DNA from: Burkholderia cepacia
GTDB lineage: Bacteria > Pseudomonadota > Gammaproteobacteria > Burkholderiales > Burkholderiaceae
DNA length: 64,000 nt
Assembly: GCF_029962485.1 (NCBI RefSeq)
Contig: NZ_CP073637.1
Coordinates: 868,001-932,000, forward strand
Reading direction: 5' to 3'
This document shows, piece after piece, positions 32,708 to 43,324 of this stretch (its first letter is position 1; every line of letters starts with the position of its first letter). Made by a program: the position numbers and the translations under genes. A model generated the notes under the pieces. It made no database searches. It was not told the origin of the DNA and saw nothing but the letters and a program-made list of their open reading frames with translations.

Positions 32708-33547
32708 TTATTCGCCGCCCGGCGCGCGGCACGCTTCGCACTGCACCTGCGTGACCGTGCGTTGGGCCGGGTCGGCCGTCAGCCGCACGGCCGACAACTG
32801 GTTTCCCCAAACACACCCCGAATCGAGTGCGACGACGTTCTCGCGCACCATCAGGCCAAGCGCGGCCCAGTGCCCGAACACGACCGTCACGTTCTCCGTA
32901 CGGCGCCCCGGTACGTCGAACCACGGCAGGTAGCCGGGTGGCGCGCTGTCCGGGCCGCCGTTCGCCTTGAATTCCATTGCGCCGTCGGGCGTGCAGAAGC
33001 GCACGCGCGTGAACGCGTTGAACGCGACGCGCATCCGGTCGCGTTTCTTCAGGTTGGGACTCCATTGATTCGGCTCGTTGCCGTACAGCTGCTGCAGCGT
33101 GTCGCGCCAGTCAGGGGCACGGAGCGCGCGCTGCAGTTCGTCTGCGAGTTCGAGCGCGAGCGTGGTGTCCCATTGCGGCAGCACACCCGCATGCACGAGC
33201 AGCATCCCGCTCTCCGCGTGCACGAACGGGCGGTGGCGGACCCAGTCGAGCAGGGCATCGGCGTCCGGCGCGTCGAGGATCTCGCCGATCGTGTCGCCCG
33301 GGCGTTCGGTGCGCAGCCCGGCGGAGACCGCGAGCAGGTGAAGATCGTGATTGCCGAGCACGACGGTCGCGCGCGGGCCGAGGTCGACGAGCGCACGCAG
33401 CGAGGCGAGGGAGTCCGGGCCGCGGTTGACGACGTCGCCGGCGATCCACAGCGGCGTGTCGGCGGGGGCTGAAAGCTTGTCGAGCAAAGACTGGAAAGCG
33501 GCGTGACAGCCCTGGATGTCGCCGATGGCGATGGGGGGTGGAAGCAT
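32708..33547 (-). CDS. apaH: Symmetrical diadenosine tetraphosphatase
   Basis: A 279-residue PPP-family phosphatase: IAIGDIQGCHAAF (GDxxG), GDVVNRGPDSLASLRAL (GDxVxRGPxS) and VLGNHDLHLLAV (GNHD), plus HAGVLPQW. It hydrolyses Ap4A to two ADP. The ATG at 33547 fits the usual ApaH length; an in-frame ATG 45 bp upstream would add an atypical extension. Neither has a clear ribosome-binding site. apaH also lies next to the O-antigen locus in the B. mallei/pseudomallei group. Confidence 0.93.
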   Translation of the reverse strand: MLPPPIAIGDIQGCHAAFQSLLDKLSAPADTPLWIAGDVVNRGPDSLASLRALVDLGPRATVVLGNHDLHLLAVSAGLRTERPGDTIGEILDAPDADALLDWVRHRPFVHAESGMLLVHAGVLPQWDTTLALELADELQRALRAPDWRDTLQQLYGNEPNQWSPNLKKRDRMRVAFNAFTRVRFCTPDGAMEFKANGGPDSAPPGYLPWFDVPGRRTENVTVVFGHWAALGLMVRENVVALDSGCVWGNQLSAVRLTADPAQRTVTQVQCEACRAPGGE

Positions 33548-33891
33548 GAGGGTCGGATCGTGGCGAGTCTGGGTGAGCTGAGAAAGCATCATTCAAATAC
33601 GGGCGTGACGCAAAGGACGTTCCACATCGGGCCGTTTGCGTGGCACAGGATTTTTGTGGCGCAAAGGGCCGGGGCGCTGTATCAAGTTGTTAGTAGCATG
33701 GAGTTGGCGCCGGCTGGATTCCTATAATTGACATTTTCGCTCCGAAATTAACATCTCGTGACTTGGCCGGTCATGGCGACCGGTTAAAATGCCGGGCCTG
33801 ATCGGCCGAGACTTGGCCACTGTGACATGACAAGAAGTGCGAAGTGCGCCTGTCAGGCGCGCCGCACACGATTATTACTAGAGGACGTTTC
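33548..33891. promoter_or_regulatory. Intergenic region between apaH and rmlB (O-antigen locus promoter region)
   Basis: 344 bp without a gene. A TATAAT (33723-33728) and a TTGACA (33728-33733) overlap here; neither has a good partner box at 17 bp, so no promoter is called with certainty. AGAGGACG precedes rmlB. The locus promoter should lie in this AT-richer part (33700-33790). Confidence 0.45.
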
Positions 33892-34953
33892 ATGATCCTG
33901 GTTACCGGCGGCGCGGGTTTTATCGGTGCCAATTTCGTACTCGACTGGATCGCAGCTTCCGGCGAGGCCGTGCTCAATGTCGACAAGCTGACCTATGCGG
34001 GTAACCTGCGTACGCTGGCACCGCTGAATGAGAGTCCGAATCATGTGTTTGCCCGTGTCGACATCTGCGATCGCGCGGCACTCGATGCGCTGTTTGCCGA
34101 GCACAAGCCGCGTGCCGTGATCCACTTTGCCGCCGAAAGCCACGTCGACCGCTCGATCCACGGGCCGGCCGATTTCGTGCAGACCAACGTCGTCGGCACG
34201 TTCACGCTGCTCGAAGCGGCACGCATGCACTGGAACGGCCTGGACGATACCGACAAGGCTGCCTTCCGCTTCCTGCACGTGTCGACCGACGAGGTGTTCG
34301 GGTCGCTGTCCGCGACTGATCCGCAGTTCTCGGAAACGACGCCTTATGCGCCGAACAGCCCCTATTCGGCGACGAAGGCCGGCTCCGACCACCTTGTGCG
34401 TGCGTATCACCACACGTACGGCTTGCCGACGCTCACGACGAACTGCTCGAACAACTACGGTCCGTACCAGTTCCCGGAGAAGCTGATTCCGCTGATGATC
34501 GCGAACGCGCTCGCGGGCAAGCCGTTGCCGGTCTACGGCGATGGCCAGAACGTGCGCGACTGGCTGTACGTCGGCGACCACTGCAACGCGATCCGCGAAG
34601 TGCTCGCGCGCGGCCTGCCGGGCGAGACGTACAACATCGGCGGCTGGAACGAGAAGAAGAACCTCGACGTCGTGCACACGCTCTGCGACCTGCTCGACGC
34701 CGCGCGGCCGAAGGCGGCCGGTTCGTACCGCGACCAGATCACCTATGTGAAGGACCGTCCGGGCCACGACCGCCGCTATGCGATCGATGCGCGCAAGCTC
34801 GAGCGCGAACTCGGCTGGAAGCCTGCCGAGACGTTCGAGACGGGGCTCGCGAAGACCGTCCGCTGGTATCTCGACAACCAGGCGTGGGTGGACGAGGTCG
34901 CGTCCGGCGATTACCGCAAGTGGGTGGAAACCAATTACGCGCAACGTACGTGA
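33892..34953 (+). CDS. rmlB: dTDP-glucose 4,6-dehydratase
   Basis: A 353-residue extended SDR enzyme with [19 protein letters not shown] (NAD site), [33 protein letters not shown] (YxxxK) and [15 protein letters not shown]. It converts dTDP-glucose to dTDP-4-keto-6-deoxyglucose, the second step of dTDP-L-rhamnose synthesis. It starts the rmlBACD operon, with only 11 bp before rmlA. Rhamnose is a main sugar of Burkholderia O-antigen and core. Confidence 0.98.
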   Translation: MILVTGGAGFIGANFVLDWIAASGEAVLNVDKLTYAGNLRTLAPLNESPNHVFARVDICDRAALDALFAEHKPRAVIHFAAESHVDRSIHGPADFVQTNVVGTFTLLEAARMHWNGLDDTDKAAFRFLHVSTDEVFGSLSATDPQFSETTPYAPNSPYSATKAGSDHLVRAYHHTYGLPTLTTNCSNNYGPYQFPEKLIPLMIANALAGKPLPVYGDGQNVRDWLYVGDHCNAIREVLARGLPGETYNIGGWNEKKNLDVVHTLCDLLDAARPKAAGSYRDQITYVKDRPGHDRRYAIDARKLERELGWKPAETFETGLAKTVRWYLDNQAWVDEVASGDYRKWVETNYAQRT

Positions 34954-34964
34954 GGGTCTGATCG

Positions 34965-35842
<878 letters not shown>

Positions 35843-35858
<16 letters not shown>

Positions 35859-36394
35859 CCGACACGGCATTGCCGGAAGTCAAGATCATCGAGCCGAAGG
35901 TGTTCGGCGATGCGCGCGGGTTCTTTTACGAGAGCTTCAATGCGCGCGAGTTTGCCGAACAGATCGCGCCGGACGTGACGTTCGTGCAGGACAATCATTC
36001 GCGATCGGCGAAGGGGGTTCTGCGCGGGCTGCATTATCAGATCCAGCATGCGCAGGGGAAGCTCGTACGGGTCGTGGAGGGCGAAGTGCTCGACATCGCG
36101 GTCGATATCCGGCGCAGCTCGCCGAATTTCGGCAAGTGGGTCGGCGTGCTGCTGTCGGAAGCCAATCATCGGCAGCTGTGGGTGCCGCCCGGCTTTGCGC
36201 ACGGTTTCGTGGTGTTGTCCGACTCCGCGCAGTTCCTGTACAAGACGACCGACTACTGGTATCCCGAACACGAGCGCAGCCTGCTGTGGAACGATCCCGC
36301 GCTGGGTATCGACTGGCAGCTCGATGGCGAACCGGTGCTTGCGGCGAAGGATGCCGCCGGCAAGCCGCTCGCGGAGGCCGACGTATATGAGTGA
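35843..36394 (+). CDS. rmlC: dTDP-4-dehydrorhamnose 3,5-epimerase
   Basis: A 183-residue cupin-type epimerase of normal length: [20 protein letters not shown] (catalytic His in RGLHYQ), [15 protein letters not shown], and [14 protein letters not shown]. It acts on the product of RmlB. It overlaps both neighbours (16 nt with rmlA, 8 nt with rmlD), which indicates tight translational coupling of the set. Confidence 0.97.
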
Positions 36395-37286
36395 CGCACG
36401 ACGGATTCTCGTGACGGGGGTGGGCGGGCAGGTCGGGTTCGCGCTCGCCCGTTCGCTGCAGGGGCTCGGCCGTGTCGTCGCGGTAGACCGTGCCGCACTC
36501 GACCTGGCCGATCCGGACCGGATTCGGGCGGTGGTGCGCGACGTGCGGCCCACGCTGATCGTCAATCCCGCGGCCTATACGGCGGTCGACCAGGCGGAGC
36601 GCGACGAGGACGCGGCAATGCGCATCAACGCGATCGCGCCGGGTGTGCTGGCCGAGGAGGCGAGGGCGCTGGGCGCTGCGTTGATCCACTACTCGACCGA
36701 CTATGTGTTCGACGGTGCGAAGGCCTCGCCGTATGTCGAGACCGATACGCCCGCGCCGCAGAATGTGTACGGAAGCTCGAAGCTTGCCGGCGAGCGTGCG
36801 ATCGAGGCCGTCGGCGCGGCCGCGATCGTCTTTCGCACCAGCTGGGTGTATGGCGCACGTGGACGCAACTTCCTGCTGACGATGCTGCGGCTGGCGGCCG
36901 AACGCCGGGAGTTGAAGATCGTTTCCGATCAGATCGGTGCGCCGACCTGGGCGAACACGATCGCCACGATGACCGCGCACGTCGTCGCGCAGGCGCTTGC
37001 CGCCGACGATGCGCCCGCGTGGTGGGCGTCCCGTTCGGGCGTCTATCATCTGACGGCCGGTGGCGAAACCTCGTGGCATGGTTTTGCGAGCGCGATCGTC
37101 GAGCTCGCCGAGCTTGAGTCGCGTCCGTTGGTCGTGCCGATTCCGTCGTCGGAATATCCGACACCCGCCGTGCGGCCGCCAAACTCGCGCTTGTCGAACG
37201 AAAAGCTGTTGCGGACGTTCGGGCTTGCCGCACCGGACTGGCGCGATGCACTGGCGCTTTGCCTCGCCGAAATCCGGCGGGACTGA
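36387..37286 (+). CDS. rmlD: dTDP-4-dehydrorhamnose reductase
   Basis: A 299-residue SDR reductase with ILVTGVGGQVGFALARSL, NPAAYTAVDQAE, HYSTDYVFDG and YGSSKLAGE (YxxxK). It makes dTDP-L-rhamnose, the last step of the pathway. It starts inside the end of rmlC and ends the plus-strand rml operon; the next two genes lie on the other strand. Confidence 0.97.
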   Translation: MSDARRILVTGVGGQVGFALARSLQGLGRVVAVDRAALDLADPDRIRAVVRDVRPTLIVNPAAYTAVDQAERDEDAAMRINAIAPGVLAEEARALGAALIHYSTDYVFDGAKASPYVETDTPAPQNVYGSSKLAGERAIEAVGAAAIVFRTSWVYGARGRNFLLTMLRLAAERRELKIVSDQIGAPTWANTIATMTAHVVAQALAADDAPAWWASRSGVYHLTAGGETSWHGFASAIVELAELESRPLVVPIPSSEYPTPAVRPPNSRLSNEKLLRTFGLAAPDWRDALALCLAEIRRD

Positions 37287-37355
37287 GCGCTTGCCGGACC
37301 GCCCCGTGCCGGACCGCGCATCGTCGCGGGTCCGCTCACGGGCATGCCGGGTCTG

Positions 37356-38165
37356 TCAGGTCGTGCCGTCGGCCTGGAGAGGGTGATCCTCGTGCTTCCC
37401 GACGATGGGGAAAATCTGCTCCGGCATGTGCGGGAGCAGCCCTTCGCTCGCATTGCTCTGTCCCAGGGAGCCCATCTCCTTCACGCGGATGATGTGGACG
37501 GTATCCGGCACGATCCGGTGTGCGACGTCGGACCACAGCGTTTCGATGTTCCAGGTCCAGTCCTCGATCCCGAGCCCCATCGACTTCACGACAGGCTTGT
37601 ACGGGAACCGCTGGTAAATGCTGCGGTGCGCGAAAATGTTGGCAGACCAGATGTTGTTCAGGAACAGCGAATTGCGATCGAAGCCTTCCTCGTCGCTTGC
37701 CCGGTGGACGAAGTGGAACGATTGCGCCAACGGGTGCGGCAGATGGTTCATCGAGTGCCGGTCGTAGTCGCTCTCATGGAAATAGAACAGGCTTTCGGGG
37801 TGCCAGATGGAGCGGTTGTCGGCCGGCTCGTCGCGCGAGCACGCAAATGCGCGCGTCAGCCATTGGCTGCCCCACAGGTCGTCACCATCGAGAAAGGCGA
37901 GATACTCGCCGCTTGCCACGTCGACGCCCGTGTTTCTCGTCAGGCCGAGGTCGCCGCACGAGACGACGTCGAGTGCGTCCAGCCACGCGCCGCGCTGTTT
38001 CACGATGTCGAGCGTCTGCGGGTCGGGGTTGTCGAGCAGCGCTCGTGCTTCGATACGCAAGCCCGATTCGCGCGCGACGCTCACCAGTCGGTGCATGCTC
38101 GCCAGAGCCGGAATCGCAAATGCCGCCTCTTTGTGGAAAACGATGAAGACGGAAATGTCAGTCAC
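37356..38165 (-). CDS. GT-A family (GT2-like) glycosyltransferase
   Basis: A 269-residue protein starting at GTG 38165. The GT-A core shows DISVFIVFHKEAAFAIPALASM, then TRNTGVDVASGEYLAFLDGDDLWG with the DGDD metal/UDP site. No membrane segment. The enzyme likely adds a sugar to the O-antigen on the cytoplasmic face. It overlaps the end of the GT4 gene by 8 nt, so the two are expressed as a pair on the minus strand, against the direction of the rest of the locus. The sugar and linkage are unknown. Confidence 0.85.
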   Translation of the reverse strand: MTDISVFIVFHKEAAFAIPALASMHRLVSVARESGLRIEARALLDNPDPQTLDIVKQRGAWLDALDVVSCGDLGLTRNTGVDVASGEYLAFLDGDDLWGSQWLTRAFACSRDEPADNRSIWHPESLFYFHESDYDRHSMNHLPHPLAQSFHFVHRASDEEGFDRNSLFLNNIWSANIFAHRSIYQRFPYKPVVKSMGLGIEDWTWNIETLWSDVAHRIVPDTVHIIRVKEMGSLGQSNASEGLLPHMPEQIFPIVGKHEDHPLQADGTT

Positions 38166-39858
38166 TTTCTAGTCCGAAGATGGTCTTGACGTTGTGCGAG
38201 TAGGCGGCAGGGGAGTGGCGGGCGACCACCTGCTGGTACGCGGTACCGATCATGCGCTCGATGTCCGCGCCGGTCGATCCGCACACCGCGTCCATCGCCG
38301 TGCTGAATGCGGCGGCGGTTTCGGCGGCGTGGTGCTGGTGGCCGACGAACTTGACGGCCGAGTCGTCGAACGTACCGCGCAGTCCGCCAACGTCCGCGAG
38401 GATCAACGGCAGCGCATGCTGGCTCATTTCCAGCACGACGTTGGGCATGCCTTCGAACAGGCTGGTGAAGATGAAACCGTCGTAGTCGACGAAATCCGCG
38501 GCCGGCACGTTTTCGAGCACGCCCTTGTGATGAATGTTCGGCGCGGAGAGGCCCAGTTGCGCAAAGCTGCCGTGAACGGGGCCGTAGACGTCGAATTCGT
38601 CCGAGCGGCGCAGTTGCGCGAGCGCGGCCAGGATCTCGGTGCCCTTGAACGGTTCGACGCGGGAAACCCACAGCCAGCGCCGATGCCGGTCGGGGTTGGC
38701 CCAGCGCGGCGCGCGGCGCGCCAGCCGCGCGGCGAATGTCGTCTCGTCGACCAGCATGGCCTTGGCCGGCAACTCCACGACGCCGGGGCCGCGAATGCCG
38801 CCCCACATGCGCTCGAGCGTATCGGCCATGCGTGCGTTGTCGGTCAGTGCCGCGGCATAGGACAGCGTGCGGCGCGGGAAGCGTGCGCCGTAAGGGGCAC
38901 CGATGCCGTTGACGCCGAGGCTGAAGAACGTGCAGAAGATCTTCGCGTACTGGGACAGGCCGCGGCCGAACTGGGCAACCGCGTCAAGACCGACCCGGCT
39001 ATTGTTGATAATGATCGTATTGGGCCGAAGGGCGTTGAGAAAACGAGCGAATACGGCCGCACTGGCATGGCCCGGGCCGCATGCGTCACGCCAGAACAGC
39101 ACCTCGTGCCGCTTGAGGGGCGCGAGGATGTTCAGCGCTTCCCAGCCTGCGGATTCCTTTTCGGTTGCCTCGGTCACCACCACGAGGATCGGTTCGGCGA
39201 CCGAATCGCCGAGCGTGTGCACGAGGTCGGCCACGTATTTTTCGGCACCGCCGGTACACAGGAACGGCGTCGCGACGACCGTACGCGGCACCACCGACAG
39301 CGATTCGAAGATTCTCGACACGTGAACGCCGTCGCGAGCCAGCAGGTCGGTTGCGTCGAATTCGCGAAGATTGCCGATCGCTTTCGCGCCGGCCGCCACG
39401 ATCCCGAGATCGAATTCGGCCTGTTCGGCGATCTGATCGAGGATGCGCCCGATGGGACGACGCACCCGGACCGCGACGGGGCGCCCCTTCCAGCGGAAGT
39501 ACTGCCACGACGCGCCTTCGATATGATCCATGTCGCCGATCACGACGTCCGTGCGCGGTGCGATCGAGCGACCTTCATCGATGCCCCACGCCAGCCAGTG
39601 TTCGACGGGGTCGACGCCGGCGGCCTTCACGTCAGGATTGTTGAACAGATAGGCGTCGCGATCGAGCTTGTCTTCGATGAACGCTCGAAATCGTGCGTCG
39701 CTTCCCGGGTCGCGGTCGACTTGCGACGGAGCCGTGCCGTTGGGGCTGGCGGCCGTGTTGCCACGGAGTGCGGGCACACGGGCCGCCGTCATGCGATGTC
39801 GTAGCCGCGACAGAACACGCTTGGAGAGGCGGGCAGTACCTTGAATCGTCAGTTTCAT
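38158..39858 (-). CDS. Large GT4-type glycosyltransferase with extra N-terminal domain
   Basis: A 566-residue protein. The C-terminal ~250 residues are a GT4/GT-B domain: RWLWVSRVEPFKGTEILAAL, PNIHHKGVLENVP, and FIFTSLFEGMPNVVLEMSQHALP (the E-x7-E nucleotide-sugar region). Ahead of it, around residues 60-105, is a short module DRDAYLFNNPDVKAAGVDPVEHWLAWGIDEGRS, found in large polysaccharide transferases and of unknown role. ATG 39858 is the first Met that leads into it. Together with the gene that follows it forms a minus-strand pair, probably for O-antigen synthesis. Confidence 0.85.
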   Translation of the reverse strand: MKLTIQGTARLSKRVLSRLRHRMTAARVPALRGNTAASPNGTAPSQVDRDPGSDARFRAFIEDKLDRDAYLFNNPDVKAAGVDPVEHWLAWGIDEGRSIAPRTDVVIGDMDHIEGASWQYFRWKGRPVAVRVRRPIGRILDQIAEQAEFDLGIVAAGAKAIGNLREFDATDLLARDGVHVSRIFESLSVVPRTVVATPFLCTGGAEKYVADLVHTLGDSVAEPILVVVTEATEKESAGWEALNILAPLKRHEVLFWRDACGPGHASAAVFARFLNALRPNTIIINNSRVGLDAVAQFGRGLSQYAKIFCTFFSLGVNGIGAPYGARFPRRTLSYAAALTDNARMADTLERMWGGIRGPGVVELPAKAMLVDETTFAARLARRAPRWANPDRHRRWLWVSRVEPFKGTEILAALAQLRRSDEFDVYGPVHGSFAQLGLSAPNIHHKGVLENVPAADFVDYDGFIFTSLFEGMPNVVLEMSQHALPLILADVGGLRGTFDDSAVKFVGHQHHAAETAAAFSTAMDAVCGSTGADIERMIGTAYQQVVARHSPAAYSHNVKTIFGLESD

Positions 39859-40454
39859 GTGATGAATGCGCAGCCTCGAACGAGAACACGTTAACACACC
39901 GGATACACGGAATGTCGGCCTCGATCGGCAGAGGCGGCAAGTGACAACGGCCGAGATTGTACATGACCGCTGATGGGCCTTTTCCGCAAATGCACCCGTC
40001 CGGTGCGTGCGGTCAGGGCGCGGCTGGCCTGGGCGGGGCGCGGCAGCCACGGACGTCGCGGGAACGCCGCCAGGACGCAACTCGACAGGCCGTGAAACAC
40101 CTTTTAACATTGTCCGCTGAGTCATTCATGCGACAATGCCGCCTTTGTCGGGCCTACCGTCAGGTGGTCGAACCGGTTTAGATAGTCCAAATGGTTCAAC
40201 GGGCCGGGTGTCGGCGGTAACGGCCTGATCGCAATGCGTTTGCGTCTCTCCTCGACTCGAGAGTCGTCCATTCGCATGGGTGTCTCATGGTGTATGAGAG
40301 GCATCCGTGGCGGGAGCGGGAGCACCCTGTCGTCCGGGGGGCTGCCCATGTCGTTTCCAGTGCCGGCTCCAGCGCCGGCCAGGCAGCTGCAACGCGAGCG
40401 GCTGTCCCGGGACGCCGCCGCTTTGTATCCCGTCCCTCGTTCAGGCGAGCAGAC
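39859..40454. other. Divergent intergenic region between glycosyltransferase genes
   Basis: 596 bp with no supportable gene. It should contain promoters in both directions. A 7-bp inverted repeat CATTGTC/GACAATG lies near 40110-40140. The frame from 40287 that joins the next gene is not preferred because the conserved domain starts well after ATG 40455. Confidence 0.5.
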
Positions 40455-42362
40455 ATGACAGAACCCCTCTTTCCCCCCGGTCACCCTTTGGAATCAATGT
40501 CCAGTCTGAGCACAACCGAGCTACCTTGTATCGATATTTCCATCGTTACATACAATTCCGAGCGCTGGCTTGCAGGTTTCTGGGAGAGTCTCGTCGCGCA
40601 GCAGTATCCGCTCGACAAGATCACGGTGTTGATCCGTGACAATGGTTCGAAGGATCGCACCGTCGAGGCGCTGCGCGACCTGATCGCGCGATTCGGCGAG
40701 CGGTTCCGGTCGGTGTCGCTGGACACGGGGGCAAACGTCGGCTTCGGCGCCGGGCACAACGCCAACCTTGCGGCGGGCCAGTCGGAATTCTTTCTGGTCA
40801 CCAACGTCGACCTGACGTACGAGGCGAATGCCATCGAGCGCGCCGTGCGCCGCGCCGTCGCCGACGATGCGCGGGTCGCGGGCTGGGAGTTCAGGCAAAA
40901 GCCGTACGAGCATCCGAAGTACTACGACCCTGTCACGCTCGAGGTGAGCTGGGCGTCAAGCGCGTGCATGCTGTTCCGGCGCAGCGCACTGGAACAGGTC
41001 GGTGGTTACGAGTCGCGATTGTTCATGTACGGCGAAGACGTCGAGCTTTCGTATCGCCTTCGCGATCGAGGCCATGTCATCAAGTACTGCGTCGACGCCG
41101 TGTGCTGGCACTACACCTATGAAACCGCGAACGAGCTGAAGCCGGTGCAGTTTTTCGGCAGCACGCGGGCGAACGTCCTGTTGCGCATGCGGTACGGCAC
41201 GCTGCGCCAGATCGTCGGCGGACTCGCGATGTATCTCGGGTTGTTCATGGTCCCGCTGCCGATCCAGGGGCGCGTCAAGGGCCTGTTTGCGAACCTGATG
41301 ACGATCCTGCGCGACAGTTTCTATTTCCTGCGAACGCGCAAGCAGTCGGACATCGCATTCCCGTTCCGCGGGTGGGATTACGAGCAATCTCGCGAAGGGG
41401 CGTTTCAAACGTTCGAGCAACTGCCGGCGGACCCTCCGCTCGTGAGCATCGTGGTGCGCACGTGTGCGGGGCGTCTGGGCAAGCTGAAAGAGGCCGTGCA
41501 ATCGGTCGTGCATCAGACCTACCCGAACGTCGAACTCGTGGTGGTGGAGGACGGCTCGGAGACGGCGCAGTCGTTCGTCGAGTCCGTTCGGGCATCGGGC
41601 GCGCTTGCGCGTGTGCAGTATCACCCGATTCCGAAAGCAGGGCGCTGCGTCGCCGGCAATGTCGGGCTCGAGGCGGCGACCGGCAAGTACGCGTGTTTTC
41701 TCGATGACGACGACCTGCTGTTTGCCGACCACGTCGAAGTGCTCGCGCGCAAGCTCGACAGCCGTCCGGATCTGGCCGGCGCGTATGCGCTTGCGTTCCA
41801 GGTGGACACGGAAATCGTCAGCCATGATCCGTGGGTGTACCGGGTCGCCAGCCGCTACGTGGCGTACCGCGAGGGTTTCTCGAGGGCGGCGATCTGGCAT
41901 CACAACTTCATTCCGATTCAGGCAATCCTGTTCCGGCGCGCGCTGTTCGAGCAGTACGGGGGGTTCAACGTCCAACTTGATCGCCTCGAGGATTGGGACT
42001 TGTGGGTGCGTTATTGCCAGCGCAATGATTTCGAACTCGTCGAGAAGGTGACATCCGAATATCGGGTGCCCGCTCAAGACTCGGTTGCATCGGTCCGTCA
42101 GCAGGAGCTGGACGACTACTATCAGAAAGCGGTGCAGGCCCGGGACGGCATGGTGCTGCAGATGACGCCGAACGAGGTGATGAAGTACGCCGAAGAGCTG
42201 GCGAAGATCATGTATCCGATCGCGGTGTCGAGGAGCCGGCTTCGCGCGATCGCGCTGCGGATTCCCGGAATCTGGGTATTGCGCCGCTTCTATCTGATTT
42301 CTCGTGGCGTAATGGGGCGGATCAAGCGGAAGTTCGCGTCGGCGGTGAAGCGGCAAGGGTAA
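40455..42362 (+). CDS. Bifunctional tandem GT2 glycosyltransferase
   Basis: A 635-residue protein with two GT-A domains. Domain 1 (from about residue 25): CIDISIVTYNSERWLAGFWESL, TGANVGFGAGHNANLA, FLVTNVDLTYEANAI (variant DXD) and SSACMLFRRSALEQVGGYESR, as in rhamnosyltransferases. Domain 2 (from about residue 330): VSIVVRTCAGRLGKLKEAVQSV, VVVEDGSE and ACFLDDDDLLFADHVEVL. Each can add one sugar, so the chain may build a disaccharide repeat alone. The start could be ATG 40455 or 40497. Location next to the ABC exporter suggests a chain-elongating role. Confidence 0.88.
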   Translation: MTEPLFPPGHPLESMSSLSTTELPCIDISIVTYNSERWLAGFWESLVAQQYPLDKITVLIRDNGSKDRTVEALRDLIARFGERFRSVSLDTGANVGFGAGHNANLAAGQSEFFLVTNVDLTYEANAIERAVRRAVADDARVAGWEFRQKPYEHPKYYDPVTLEVSWASSACMLFRRSALEQVGGYESRLFMYGEDVELSYRLRDRGHVIKYCVDAVCWHYTYETANELKPVQFFGSTRANVLLRMRYGTLRQIVGGLAMYLGLFMVPLPIQGRVKGLFANLMTILRDSFYFLRTRKQSDIAFPFRGWDYEQSREGAFQTFEQLPADPPLVSIVVRTCAGRLGKLKEAVQSVVHQTYPNVELVVVEDGSETAQSFVESVRASGALARVQYHPIPKAGRCVAGNVGLEAATGKYACFLDDDDLLFADHVEVLARKLDSRPDLAGAYALAFQVDTEIVSHDPWVYRVASRYVAYREGFSRAAIWHHNFIPIQAILFRRALFEQYGGFNVQLDRLEDWDLWVRYCQRNDFELVEKVTSEYRVPAQDSVASVRQQELDDYYQKAVQARDGMVLQMTPNEVMKYAEELAKIMYPIAVSRSRLRAIALRIPGIWVLRRFYLISRGVMGRIKRKFASAVKRQG

Positions 42363-42551
42363 TCCTGCGTCGGATCGGTCGCTGGTCGTGCGACCGGTGC
42401 GCTATAATTTGCGCCCCCTCCGATCCGGGCCGGAGTCCGGCGCGAAACGTGGAGAGCCGTTCGCCGTATCGGATCCGCGGCCGCCGAGCGGTCGCCGGGG
42501 CTGGTTTGCATGCCGATTTTGCCAAATTGCCGGTTTCAACTGAACTCGATA

Positions 42552-43322
42552 ATGTTTACCAAAGAGCTGTTTGCCTATCGGCACGTGCTGTACCAACTGG
42601 TGACGCAGCAACTGCTGGCCCGTTACCGCCGGACCATCTTCGGCTATTTGTGGACGATTCTCAATCCGCTGATGATGATGACGGTGTCGGCCGTCGTGTT
42701 CTCGCATATCTTCCGCCTCGGCCTGCGTGACTACGCAATTTTCCTGTTCGCAGCCACGGTGCCGTGGAACTTCTTCAGCGGATGCGTGGTGCAGGCGGGC
42801 AGCTCGATCGTCTCAAACGAAGGGCTGATCAAGAAAGTCTATGTCCCGAAGCTGATCTTCCCGATCTCGACCGCGATCGGGTGCCTGCTGGATTCGCTGT
42901 TCGGCCTGGTTGCGCTGTTCGTCATCGCGTTTGTCGTGGGCGCGCGCATCAGTCCGGCCTTGTTCTTTCTCCCGATTTCTTTCGCGATCCTGTATTTCTT
43001 CGCGCTCGGTCTCGCGCTGATGCTGTCGGTTGCGATGGTGTATTTCCGGGATCTGCAGCATCTGATCGGCGTGCTGATGCAGGCGTTGTACTTCCTGACG
43101 CCGATCATGTACCAGCCGAGCGCCATTTCGCCGTCGCTGCAAAACATCCTTCGCTTCAATCCGCTGCTCTATTTCGTGGACCTGTTCCGCGCACCGATTT
43201 ATCGCTCGGAATTGCCGTCGTTGACGGTGATCGGCATCGCGTTGGTCGCTGCGATCGCAAGCTTCTCGATCGGACTCAAGCTTTTTCGGTCCTACGAGAA
43301 CAAACTTATCTTTAGGCTTTGA
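42552..43322 (+). CDS. wzm: O-antigen ABC transporter permease
   Basis: About 256 residues, six membrane segments, ABC-2 type: LFAYRHVLYQLVTQQLLARYRRTIFGYLWTILNP, then VPWNFFSGCVVQAGSSIVSNEGLIKKVYVPKLIFP, and FLTPIMYQPSAISPSLQNILRFNPL. It forms with Wzt the inner-membrane exporter for finished undecaprenol-linked O-chains. ATG 42552 matches the usual N-terminus; ATG 42510 upstream would add 14 residues. Its stop lies 2 bp before the wzt ATG. Confidence 0.94.
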   Translation: MFTKELFAYRHVLYQLVTQQLLARYRRTIFGYLWTILNPLMMMTVSAVVFSHIFRLGLRDYAIFLFAATVPWNFFSGCVVQAGSSIVSNEGLIKKVYVPKLIFPISTAIGCLLDSLFGLVALFVIAFVVGARISPALFFLPISFAILYFFALGLALMLSVAMVYFRDLQHLIGVLMQALYFLTPIMYQPSAISPSLQNILRFNPLLYFVDLFRAPIYRSELPSLTVIGIALVAAIASFSIGLKLFRSYENKLIFRL

Positions 43323-43324
43323 TT

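Noticed and set aside
33723..33756. TATAAT/TTGACA near rmlB as a definite promoter
   Set aside because: The two hexamers overlap, and neither has a good partner at the proper distance; kept only as a region note.
40213..40222. ops/JUMPstart-like GGCGGTAACG upstream of the tandem glycosyltransferase
   Set aside because: Only the first seven bases fit the ops core, the rest does not, and I see no other JUMPstart features; chance match in GC-rich DNA.
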